Assembly: GCA_002407905.1 (NCBI GenBank)
Contig: DHPL01000001.1
Location: forward strand, 41,960 to 47,042
DNA from: Anaerolineaceae bacterium UBA5365
GTDB lineage: Bacteria; Chloroflexota; Anaerolineae; Anaerolineales; Anaerolineaceae
Length of the DNA: 5,083 nucleotides
Reading direction: 5' to 3'
This document shows, piece after piece, positions 1 to 5,083 of the stretch. The position numbers and the translations under genes were made by a program. The notes below the pieces were generated by a model. It worked only from the letters and a program-made list of their open reading frames with translations. It did not search any database and was not told the origin of the DNA. How positions within the stretch are numbered: position 1 is the first letter of the stretch; each line of letters begins with the position of its first letter.

Positions 1-21
1 GTTCGAATCTCTCCGGGGGTA
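1..21 (+). tRNA. 3' end of a tRNA gene (partial, cut by window edge)
   Basis: The window opens with GTTCGAATC, a perfect match to the conserved T-loop (G53-T-T-C-R-A-N-N-C61). It is followed by four more bases completing a T-stem strand (CTCTC), seven bases for the 3' acceptor strand (CGGGGGT) and a discriminator A at 21. No CCA is encoded; TTT follows. The 5' part lies outside the window, so neither the anticodon nor the pairing partners can be checked and the identity is left open. It could instead be a duplicated tRNA 3' end left by an integrated element. Confidence 0.6.
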
Positions 22-91
22 TTTCATATAGACGTTTGTTTATCACGTCAAGCACGAGCTGCGATGGGATGATTACAAGTAGTTGGGGAAA

Positions 92-322
92 ATGATGGAC
101 GATTCCGGGAAATTACTCGAAAAACTAAAGGATGTGCCTAAAGCGGAGCCGACGCCGGATGAACTTAAGGCGATCACTGAATTCACTACAGAGCAGGAAA
201 GCGGCACATTGAGCCTTCGGATTCCGAAGATGCTTCATTCACAATTAAAAGCTGAGGCTAAAAGGGAGGGCGTAAGTCTGAACCAATACATTTCCTACGT
301 ATTGGCCTCCAGACCACGCTAA
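92..322 (+). CDS. HicB-family ribbon-helix-helix antitoxin-like protein
   Basis: This is a small protein of about 76 residues. The C-terminal half looks like the short ribbon-helix-helix fold of HicB-family antitoxins: a strand (GTLSLRIP), a first helix (MLHSQLKAEAKREGV) and a second helix (SLNQYISYVLAS). The VSLNQYI segment is especially typical. Such proteins bind DNA as dimers. In HicAB loci they also neutralise the mRNA-cleaving toxin HicA, but no HicA-like gene is visible on either side and the HicB pseudo-RNase H domain is absent, so a stand-alone regulator is equally likely. The N-terminal 35 residues are charged, probably a flexible or helical arm. Start choice: a GGGG stretch at 85-88 precedes ATG codons at 92 and 95, with better spacing to 95; an in-frame TTG at 83 is less likely. 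The gene is visibly less GC-rich than its neighbours, which hints at separate origin. It converges on tupC with a 36-base gap. Confidence 0.8.
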   Translation: MMDDSGKLLEKLKDVPKAEPTPDELKAITEFTTEQESGTLSLRIPKMLHSQLKAEAKREGVSLNQYISYVLASRPR

Positions 323-358
323 TTCCGGGATGCTGAACGTAACAAGTATTTAAATTTT

Positions 359-1054
359 TCAGGCAGAATGATTGTTTTGCTGGTCGATGAGCCAGTGATT
401 GAGAAAGGCACGGGTCTTGGGGTGTTTGGGGCTGCGCAGCAGCTCATCGGCGCTGCCCATCTCTACGATCTGCCCATCCTCCAGGTAGATCACTTCCTGG
501 GCCAGGCGCAAGGCTTGCGCCGGGCTATGCGTTGAGAAAACCAGGGTACAGGCATTGCTCTCCCAGTAATCCAATAGCACCTGCTCGATGGCATCCATGC
601 CGCGGATATCCGTCGCGGAGCTGGGTTCATCCAGGAGCAGCACTTGGTGCGCTTTGGCCAGTAGGCGGGCCAGGGCCACCCTTTGGGCTTCGCCGCCGGA
701 AAGGCGGTCCGCCCGGTGGCGGATAAAGGAAGCCATGCCCACTTTTTCCAGCGCCGCCAGGGCATCTTTTTCAGCGGTCGGGCTATCCTGCAAGGCCAGT
801 ACCACGTTCCTGAGCACGCTAAAGCTGAAAACATAGGGCGATTGCGGCAGGTAACCCATCGTCCGGGGGTCCAGGCCCCGGATGCTGCCGGCATCAGGCA
901 GCAATGTACCCGCCAGCACGCGCAGCAAAGTGGTTTTGCCGCTGCCATTCTCGCCGATCAAGCCATACCGCCGCCCGGCTTGGATCGCCAGCCGCGGCAG
1001 GTCCAGGATGGTCCGGTCTGCCATCACAACCCGCAAATCCGCTATTTCAATCAC
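359..1054 (-). CDS. tupC: Tungstate-type ABC transporter, ATP-binding protein (TupC-like)
   Basis: This 231-residue cytoplasmic ATPase would energise uptake through TupB. All ABC motifs are intact: Walker A GENGSGKT (34-41), Q-loop glutamine at 71 in GYLPQSP, signature LSGGEAQ (118-124), Walker B VLLLDEP (138-144), D-loop SATD (146-149) and switch histidine 176 in STHSP. It lacks the long C-terminal regulatory domain (TOBE/MOP type) of ModC-like ATPases, and its length fits the short TupC type. The start is GTG at 1054, eight bases inside the end of tupB, with AGGGAG four bases upstream, so translation is probably coupled to tupB. It is the last gene of the block. No GC-rich terminator hairpin is visible between its stop and the convergent gene. 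Substrate is inferred from tupA and tupB; the ATPase alone would not show it. Confidence 0.9.
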   Translation of the reverse strand: MIEIADLRVVMADRTILDLPRLAIQAGRRYGLIGENGSGKTTLLRVLAGTLLPDAGSIRGLDPRTMGYLPQSPYVFSFSVLRNVVLALQDSPTAEKDALAALEKVGMASFIRHRADRLSGGEAQRVALARLLAKAHQVLLLDEPSSATDIRGMDAIEQVLLDYWESNACTLVFSTHSPAQALRLAQEVIYLEDGQIVEMGSADELLRSPKHPKTRAFLNHWLIDQQNNHSA

Positions 1055-1727
1055 GGCGCTCCCTGTCCTGAATGAGATGCACCAGGGAATTGATGGTAAA
1101 GCTGATGATCAGCAGCACGAATCCCAGCGCAACCGCAAGATCAAAGTAGCCCATGTTGGATTGCATCATGATCGCCGTGGTCATCGTGCGGGTCTTAAAT
1201 TGGATATTCCCGCCCACCATCTGCACCGCCCCCACCTCGGCAATGGCCCGGCCAAACCCGGCCAGAACAATAGAAATGAATGGCACACGGCACTCCAGGA
1301 TGGTGTACCAAAGCCGCCTGCCGGGCGGAATGCCCAAACCGTGGCAGGTCTCGCGGATGGAGGGAGCGCGGATGCTGACGATATTGCTGGCCATGCCGGT
1401 GATGATCGGAGTGATTAAAAGCACCTGGGCGATCACCATCGCCGTCACCGTATAGAGCAATTTCAGGCTTCCCAGCGGTCCGCTGCGCGAAAGCAGCAGG
1501 AATACCACCAGGCCGCCCACCACGGGCGGGATGCCCATCAGTGTATCCACAAGGCGGGAGACCAGCGGTTTTGCCCTGAATTCGTTGGCCCCGATCAGCA
1601 CCCCCAAAGGGACGCCCAGGAGCGTGGAGACCAGCGTGCTGAACAGCGACATGCGCAAAGTGACCGCCACAATCTGGCGGAATTCCGGGTTGGGCCCAAA
1701 AAAAAGGTCCAGGATGCGGTCGATCAT
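1047..1727 (-). CDS. tupB: Tungstate-type ABC transporter, permease (TupB-like)
   Basis: This 226-residue inner-membrane permease forms the translocation channel. Hydrophobic segments lie at about 26-47, 60-79, 90-113, 147-168 and 198-216, matching the five-helix layout of small ABC permeases. The cytoplasmic coupling loop is recognisable at about 126-150 ([15 protein letters not shown], then a conserved helix), a variant of the EAA-x3-G motif. The stretch [15 protein letters not shown] (161-175) is typical of the TupB/WtpB/ModB group and especially of TupB. It sits between the binding protein and the ATPase, overlapping tupC by eight bases. ATG at 1727 is the only sensible start for a family-length N terminus, yet it has no purine-rich ribosome binding site; a strong hairpin ends just nine bases upstream. 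A molybdate permease is the main alternative, but the tupA partner argues for tungstate. Confidence 0.9.
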   Translation of the reverse strand: MIDRILDLFFGPNPEFRQIVAVTLRMSLFSTLVSTLLGVPLGVLIGANEFRAKPLVSRLVDTLMGIPPVVGGLVVFLLLSRSGPLGSLKLLYTVTAMVIAQVLLITPIITGMASNIVSIRAPSIRETCHGLGIPPGRRLWYTILECRVPFISIVLAGFGRAIAEVGAVQMVGGNIQFKTRTMTTAIMMQSNMGYFDLAVALGFVLLIISFTINSLVHLIQDRERRD

Positions 1728-1736
1728 CAGCAGGAA

Positions 1737-1762
1737 GGGGGCCGGACCGTAATCCGGCCCCC
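1737..1762 (-). promoter_or_regulatory. Intergenic hairpin between tupA and tupB
   Basis: A perfect 10-base-pair inverted repeat, GGGGGCCGGA with TCCGGCCCCC, surrounds a six-base loop. It begins about 10 bases after the tupA stop and ends 9 bases before the tupB start. On the transcript it is followed by UUCCUGCUG rather than a U tract, so it is not a standard intrinsic terminator. Its place between a binding-protein gene and its membrane partners suggests that it protects the tupA 3' end from exonucleases, lowers downstream expression, or both. That role is an inference; the hairpin itself is read directly. Confidence 0.75.
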
Positions 1763-1772
1763 GCAGTAATCC

Positions 1773-2624
1773 TTATTTATCCATGTTGTAGAACAAAGCC
1801 TGGCCGTACTGCTCAACGCCAAACTTGGCGATCATGTCACGGGCTTTGTCTGTAGCGAGCCAATCGATGAAGGCCTTGGCACCTTCGGCGTTGGTATCGG
1901 CAAAGCGCTTCGGGCCAACAGCGATCACGGAGTAGGTATTCAGCATGTCATCCGCGGTCTCCAGCAGGAGCGCCAGATCGGTCTTGGCTGCGAGGAAGGT
2001 AGCCTTGTCCGAGAGCGTGTAAGCCTGCTGCTCCGATGCAACCGTAAGCGCCTGGCCCATGCCAGCGCCAATGTTGGTGTACCAGGCCTGGCCTTCGGGG
2101 TCTACACCTGCCGCCTTCCAAATGGCGAGCTCTTTAGTATTGGTGCCGCTTTTATCCCCGCGGGTGATAAAGGGGGCGCTTGCGTCAGCGATCTTTTTAA
2201 AGGCTTCTGCAGCGGTTTTGGCAGTTTTCACGCCAGCCGGGTCTGCTTCGGGACCAACAACAATGAAATAGTTGGTCATGAAGGGAATGCGAACTTCATC
2301 GAAACCCTCACCGGTAAACTCTTCCTCGGCGGCCTTGCTGTGCACCAGCAGGATGTCGGCGTCGCCGGTGCGGCCTTTTTCGATGGCAGCACCAGAGCCA
2401 GCCGAGGTGATCTCCAGCTTATAGCCGGTATCTGCCTCAAAGACGGGCTGCAGGTAGGCCATCAGGCCAGAGTCATTGACCGAGGTAGTCGTGCTCATGC
2501 GCAATACCGGGTTGGCCGGAGCTGCTGGCGCGGCGGGCGGAGCTGCCGCTGGTGTGGGGGTGGCGCAAGCTGAAAGCAAGAGCGCCAGGGCGAGAACGAT
2601 AAGAATGAACGAACGTTTAAACAT
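1773..2624 (-). CDS. tupA: Tungstate-binding lipoprotein of ABC transporter (TupA-like)
   Basis: This 283-residue extracytoplasmic binding protein would capture the oxyanion and hand it to TupB. It starts with a lipoprotein signal: basic MFKR, a hydrophobic core, and lipobox LSAC with Cys20 as the lipidation site. A low-complexity Ala/Pro/Thr tether (21-38) follows. The mature domain carries TupA-family marks: TTTS at 45-48 followed by DSGL, AGSG at 75-78, ILLVH at 91-95, RGDKSGT at 155-161 followed by KELAIW, and WYTNIGAGMG at 181-190. TTTS and the RGD-SGT segment are expected to line the anion pocket. PstS-type phosphate and ModA-type molybdate binders do not combine these motifs. The start has a strong site: AAGGAG at 2636-2631, six bases before ATG. 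The 147-base structured leader upstream suggests control separate from the moa genes. Tungstate rather than molybdate is the likelier ligand from the family, not proven by the sequence. Confidence 0.9.
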   Translation of the reverse strand: MFKRSFILIVLALALLLSACATPTPAAAPPAAPAAPANPVLRMSTTTSVNDSGLMAYLQPVFEADTGYKLEITSAGSGAAIEKGRTGDADILLVHSKAAEEEFTGEGFDEVRIPFMTNYFIVVGPEADPAGVKTAKTAAEAFKKIADASAPFITRGDKSGTNTKELAIWKAAGVDPEGQAWYTNIGAGMGQALTVASEQQAYTLSDKATFLAAKTDLALLLETADDMLNTYSVIAVGPKRFADTNAEGAKAFIDWLATDKARDMIAKFGVEQYGQALFYNMDK

Positions 2625-2625
2625 G

Positions 2626-2770
2626 ATCTTCTCCTTTCCAAATGGGAGGCGAAATCGTTTCCAATTTCACCCTCGAACAGCAGACGCTTGGGTTTTATCC
2701 GCTGTTACCGCCCTGGCACCCACGCCTATAACGCAGAGGCTGCCAGGGTCGAAGACGATTTTAAAGAGTG
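2626..2770 (-). promoter_or_regulatory. Structured tupA leader, candidate Moco/Tuco-type riboswitch
   Basis: The only sizeable gap in the block can fold on the minus strand into several nested helices. Helix A pairs CCCTGGCA (2748-2741) with TGCCAGGG (2718-2711), with an inner GCCT/AGGC (2740-2737 with 2727-2724). Helix B pairs AACAGC (2706-2701) with GCTGTT (2681-2676). Helix C has ten pairs (2671-2662 with 2657-2648, two G-U) and is capped by a GAAA tetraloop at 2661-2658. An outer helix can pair CTCTTT (2768-2763) with AAGGAG (2636-2631), which is the tupA ribosome binding site; CTCC at 2648-2645 can also pair with GGAG. Moco RNA motifs are known upstream of molybdate/tungstate transport and moa genes and use a GNRA tetraloop; the Tuco variant lacks one stem. 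The match to that family is by context, architecture and a remembered resemblance of the GCCTCCC...GGAAAGGAG end, not by a model search. Confidence 0.55.
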
Positions 2771-2771
2771 C

Positions 2772-3698
2772 TTATGTCCGCCCGCACTCAAAGGCATCGC
2801 CGCGCAATGTTTCCACGGCATGTTGCATCACCTGCAGGAATACCTGCAGGCATTCCAGGGCGGCTTTGGGGCTGCCCGGCAAATTGATAATCAAGGTCCG
2901 GCCGCGCACGCCGGCAGTTGCACGTGAGAGCATGGCTTTATCCGTAATTTTAAGGCTGGCTATGCGCATCGCCTCAGTAATTCCAGGTGCCAGCCTCTCA
3001 CAAACCGCTTTAGTAGCTTCGGGGGTGACGTCTCGCGGGGCCAGGCCGGTACCGCCGGTAGTGAAAACCAGGTCCGGTTTCAGTTCATCCGCATAGTGGA
3101 TCAGCGCTGCTTTGATCTCTTCCAGATCATCCGGCAAAACCTTTACTTCCAGGATCTCGGCCTTGTCCGCCAGCGCCTCAGCCAGGGCTGGCCCGCTGCG
3201 GTCCTCGCGTTCGCCAGCGAATGCCTTGTCCGAGAGGGTCAGAATGGCCGCCTTGATCGGAAAACTTACTTCGATAGGGTCTTCAGCTTTCACAGTTCCT
3301 CCCTGCAGTACCTCGGCAAAAATACCTTCCAGGGGCATCACACAGTTGCCAACCTGGCGGTAGATTTGGCAGTGCTGATGGCATTCCTTGCCAATCTGAG
3401 TCACGCGCATAAGTACCTTATTAATCTCAATCAGTGTGCCGATCGGGTACTTTTCCAGGTTCAGTCCGCTGGTCGTGATATTTTCAGCAAAAATGCCGGG
3501 CACCAGGCCCTTGGCACCCTGAGCCCGCATACGCTCCACACTATGATCATCCAGCAAACTCACCTGGCGGTGCCAGGGACCGGCGTGGGCATCGTTGGCA
3601 ATACCCTGCCCCACCAGGAGCTCGATCTGGGGAACGCTCTTCTTGATCGTGCCCTTTTTCTCGCTGATGTTAACTGCCAATACTTTTCCCTTACGCAC
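2772..3698 (-). CDS. MOSC domain-MogA/MoaB fusion protein, molybdopterin adenylylation
   Basis: This 308-residue two-domain cytoplasmic protein joins two cofactor functions. Residues 1 to about 145 are a small MOSC domain: KGKVLAVNIS at the start, DAHAG at 36-40, GIFAENITT at 68-76, and GKECHQHCQIY at 103-113 with Cys106 and Cys110. MOSC domains have been proposed to carry sulfur for metal-sulfur sites. Residues from about 147 are a MogA/MoaB domain: AAILTLSDKAF (150-160), the pterin-binding TTGGTG with following PRDVTPEAT (214-229) and INLPGSPKAALECL (271-284). MogA activates molybdopterin as an adenylylate before metal insertion. The domain joint is a short VSFPIKA stretch with no frameshift. 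The gene starts at GTG 3698, directly after the moaA stop, with GGAGG four bases before it, so it is translationally coupled. A MOSC-MogA or MOSC-MoaB arrangement is known in anaerobic bacteria; whether the second half acts as MogA or MoaB cannot be told, as both are one family. Confidence 0.9.
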   Translation of the reverse strand: MRKGKVLAVNISEKKGTIKKSVPQIELLVGQGIANDAHAGPWHRQVSLLDDHSVERMRAQGAKGLVPGIFAENITTSGLNLEKYPIGTLIEINKVLMRVTQIGKECHQHCQIYRQVGNCVMPLEGIFAEVLQGGTVKAEDPIEVSFPIKAAILTLSDKAFAGEREDRSGPALAEALADKAEILEVKVLPDDLEEIKAALIHYADELKPDLVFTTGGTGLAPRDVTPEATKAVCERLAPGITEAMRIASLKITDKAMLSRATAGVRGRTLIINLPGSPKAALECLQVFLQVMQHAVETLRGDAFECGRT

Positions 3699-4640
3699 TT
3701 AACCTCCGATGCGGCGCATGCTGCGGACTTCCGGGTTTTGGCTGCCAAAATGATGCCGTGCAGGTTTTGAAAGGATGGCCTCCCGGATCAGTTTTTCCAA
3801 TGCCTCCGGCTCTTCTAATAATGCCGGCCGCAGGTCCAGTTCCGCGTCGTTTGCCAGGCAGGGCCGCACTTTGCCATCGCTGAGCACCCGAATACGGTTG
3901 CAATCCGCACAGAAGCAGTCGCTGATGGCGCTGATAAAGCCTACGCGTCCTTGATGTCCCGGAATTTGGTATTCCCGCGCCGCCTGAAAGGCATACCGCG
4001 GCTTAAGCTCCACTAATTGCGGGTGCGCTGCCAGAAGCGTATGGTTGGAGACCCCCTTATAGTCTGCTTCACCGCCCACGGGCATGTACTCAATGAAGCG
4101 CACATCGATGGGCTGGTCCTTTGTGAGGGCCAGCAAATCCTCCACCTCAGCCTCGTTTACGCCTTGCAGCAAAACCACATTCAGGCGCACTGGTGTCAGC
4201 CCATGTTCCAGGGCAGCCTGCAAACCGGCGAGCGTGCGCTTCAGGTCTCCCCCGGTTAGCCGTTTAAAAACTTCCGGTCTAAGGCTGTCCAGGCTGATGT
4301 TCACCCGGTCTAATCCGGCAGTTTTCAGTTCCGCAGCTATCGGGGCGAGCATCTGGGCGTTTGTTGTCAGGCTGAGGTCTTTCAGCCCAGGGATTGCCCG
4401 GATTCCATTGATGATCTCTTTAAGGTCACGCCGCAGCAGCGGTTCTCCGCCGGTAAGGCGTACTTTATTGATGCCCAAATTCATAAAAGCCCGGGTGATG
4501 GCGATGAAGTCCCCGGCGCTTAATTCGTCTTCCTTTGGGCAGCAGCCTTCATCCTTGCGGCAGTAAGCGCATTGCAAGGTGCAGCGCTCGGTCAGCGAAA
4601 GGCGCAGATAATTGATCTGGCGGCCAAATTTATCCTGCAT
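3699..4640 (-). CDS. moaA: GTP 3',8-cyclase MoaA (radical SAM)
   Basis: MoaA opens cofactor synthesis by rearranging GTP to 3',8-cyclo-GTP. The 313-residue protein has both iron-sulfur cluster sites: the radical SAM CX3CX2C at Cys20, Cys24 and Cys27, and the C-terminal CX2CX13C at Cys244, Cys247 and Cys261, which holds the substrate-binding cluster. GGEP at 64-67 contacts SAM, and the protein ends in the double glycine (312-313) that inserts into the active site. Start: ATG 4640 gives the family N terminus [20 protein letters not shown]. An open frame runs upstream to 4712 and another ATG lies at 4649, but those extra residues are moaC read in another frame. GAGG lies just before the chosen ATG, within the moaC end; the two genes overlap by 11 bases. 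After Cys27 comes [10 protein letters not shown], with an Arg where MoaA often has MP and a Cys pair at 33-34, a variant I associate with anaerobe sequences. Confidence 0.95.
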   Translation of the reverse strand: MQDKFGRQINYLRLSLTERCTLQCAYCRKDEGCCPKEDELSAGDFIAITRAFMNLGINKVRLTGGEPLLRRDLKEIINGIRAIPGLKDLSLTTNAQMLAPIAAELKTAGLDRVNISLDSLRPEVFKRLTGGDLKRTLAGLQAALEHGLTPVRLNVVLLQGVNEAEVEDLLALTKDQPIDVRFIEYMPVGGEADYKGVSNHTLLAAHPQLVELKPRYAFQAAREYQIPGHQGRVGFISAISDCFCADCNRIRVLSDGKVRPCLANDAELDLRPALLEEPEALEKLIREAILSKPARHHFGSQNPEVRSMRRIGG

Positions 4641-5083
4641 GGGCCTCATCCATTGTCCGGTCAAATGTACCGGAGCTACCCCCGCTTTTATGTTCCAGCT
4701 GGATCGGCCCAATTACCATGCCCCGGTCAACCGCCTTCAGCATGTCGTAAACAGTTAATGCCGCCACGCTCGCCGCAGTGAGCGCTTCCATCTCCACACC
4801 AGTCTGCGCCAGACATTTCACCGAAGCTCGGATACTCAGCTTGTCTTCGTCCTGAGCTTTGATTTCCACCTCAACTTTGGTAATCGGCAGCGGATGGCAG
4901 AGCGGAATCAGCTCAGCTGTCTTCTTGGCTGCCATAATGCCCGCGATGCGGGCAGCGGCGAGCACATCGCCTTTTTTGGCTTGACCTTCCAACGCCAGGC
5001 GTAAGGTGGCGGGCTGCATACTCACCCAGGCGGAAGCTACCGCCACACGTTCGGTAGCGGCCTTGGCGCTCACATCCACCATC
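4630..5083 (-). CDS. moaC: Cyclic pyranopterin monophosphate synthase MoaC (5' end beyond window)
   Basis: MoaC turns the MoaA product into cyclic pyranopterin monophosphate. The visible 150 residues begin MVDVSAK, which in E. coli MoaC is an internal segment around residue 15, so the window edge probably removes a short N terminus; ATG 5082 could be the start only if this protein is unusually short. Catalytic and binding residues are all present: Lys37 in KKGDV, His63 in PLCHPL, the two glutamates in [11 protein letters not shown] (97 and 99), Asp113 and Lys116 in YDMLKAV, and the glycine-rich HKSGGSSG (131-138). These correspond to E. coli Lys51, His77, Glu112, Glu114, Asp128 and Lys131 from memory. 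The C terminus carries a short extra tail ([12 protein letters not shown]) whose last codons contain the moaA start. It is the first gene visible in the block; the promoter lies upstream, outside the window. Confidence 0.95.
   Translation of the reverse strand, partial: MVDVSAKAATERVAVASAWVSMQPATLRLALEGQAKKGDVLAAARIAGIMAAKKTAELIPLCHPLPITKVEVEIKAQDEDKLSIRASVKCLAQTGVEMEALTAASVAALTVYDMLKAVDRGMVIGPIQLEHKSGGSSGTFDRTMDEAHAG

Noticed and set aside
323..358. Bidirectional terminator between the HicB-like gene and tupC
   Set aside because: There is an A/T-rich stretch (TATTTAAATTTTT) but no GC-rich stem before it on either strand.
683..1418. Long plus-strand open frames (683-1075, 882-1418) across tupC and tupB
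   Set aside because: They lie antisense to genes with complete family motifs, have no recognisable domains and carry the odd composition expected of a shadow frame in GC-rich DNA.
1773..2624. PstS phosphate-binding or ModA molybdate-binding protein
   Set aside because: TTTS near the mature N terminus together with RGDKSGT and the TupB-like partner fit TupA better than either family.
2711..2748. Helix A of the tupA leader as a terminator of the moa genes
   Set aside because: The stem is strong but is followed by CGGTAACAGC rather than a U tract, so intrinsic termination is not supported.
2756..2800. A promoter for tupA near TTTAAAAT at 2765-2758
   Set aside because: The -10-like string has only a poor -35 candidate (TTGAGT) at about 20 bases spacing, outside the usual range, and would remove the 5' strand of the outer helix from the RNA.
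2831..2850. Two CCTGCAGG palindromes 12 bases apart
   Set aside because: They encode the repeated Leu-Gln-Val pattern in the C-terminal helix of the MogA domain and have no sign of acting as a site.
2476..3770. Plus-strand open frames of about 206 and 224 residues opposite tupA and the MOSC-MogA gene
   Set aside because: They are antisense shadows with no domain signs; the second one spans the fusion gene and the moaA end, both well supported on the minus strand.
4641..4712. Extended N terminus of MoaA from an upstream start at 4712 or 4649
   Set aside because: The extra residues are moaC sequence in another frame, and the family N terminus begins exactly at ATG 4640.

Overview
This window holds one minus-strand operon-like gene block that couples pterin cofactor synthesis to oxyanion uptake. 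Reading right to left (the direction of transcription) it contains moaC (5' end cut by the window edge), moaA, a MOSC-MogA/MoaB fusion gene, a 147-base intergenic leader, and then tupA-tupB-tupC, a complete tungstate-type ABC importer. At the far left, on the plus strand, lie the 3' end of a tRNA and a small HicB-family ribbon-helix-helix gene that converges on tupC.

The host is an anaerobe-like bacterium. The alanine/proline/threonine-rich tether after the TupA lipobox, the lone HicB-like protein, the moderately GC-rich coding and a tRNA without an encoded CCA end would fit Chloroflexota (Anaerolineae). Clostridia carry similar gene sets, so the assignment is tentative.

Layout: 1-21, tRNA 3' end; 92-322 (+), HicB-like protein; 359-1054 (-), TupC ATPase; 1047-1727 (-), TupB permease; 1737-1762, strong intergenic hairpin; 1773-2624 (-), TupA lipoprotein; about 2625-2771, structured leader and candidate Moco/Tuco riboswitch; 2772-3698 (-), MOSC-MogA fusion; 3699-4640 (-), MoaA; 4630-5083 (-), MoaC, partial.

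How they work together: MoaA and MoaC convert GTP to cyclic pyranopterin monophosphate. The MogA half of the fusion protein would adenylylate molybdopterin before metal insertion. TupABC would bring in tungstate (or molybdate) for that step. The MoaD/MoaE synthase and MoeA are not in this window. The genes are tightly packed: moaC and moaA overlap by 11 bases, moaA and the fusion gene abut with no gap, and tupB and tupC overlap by 8. The only real gap is before tupA, where the RNA can fold into three helices, one capped by a GAAA tetraloop, with the tupA ribosome binding site in a position to be paired away. That leader is the most interesting object in the window.
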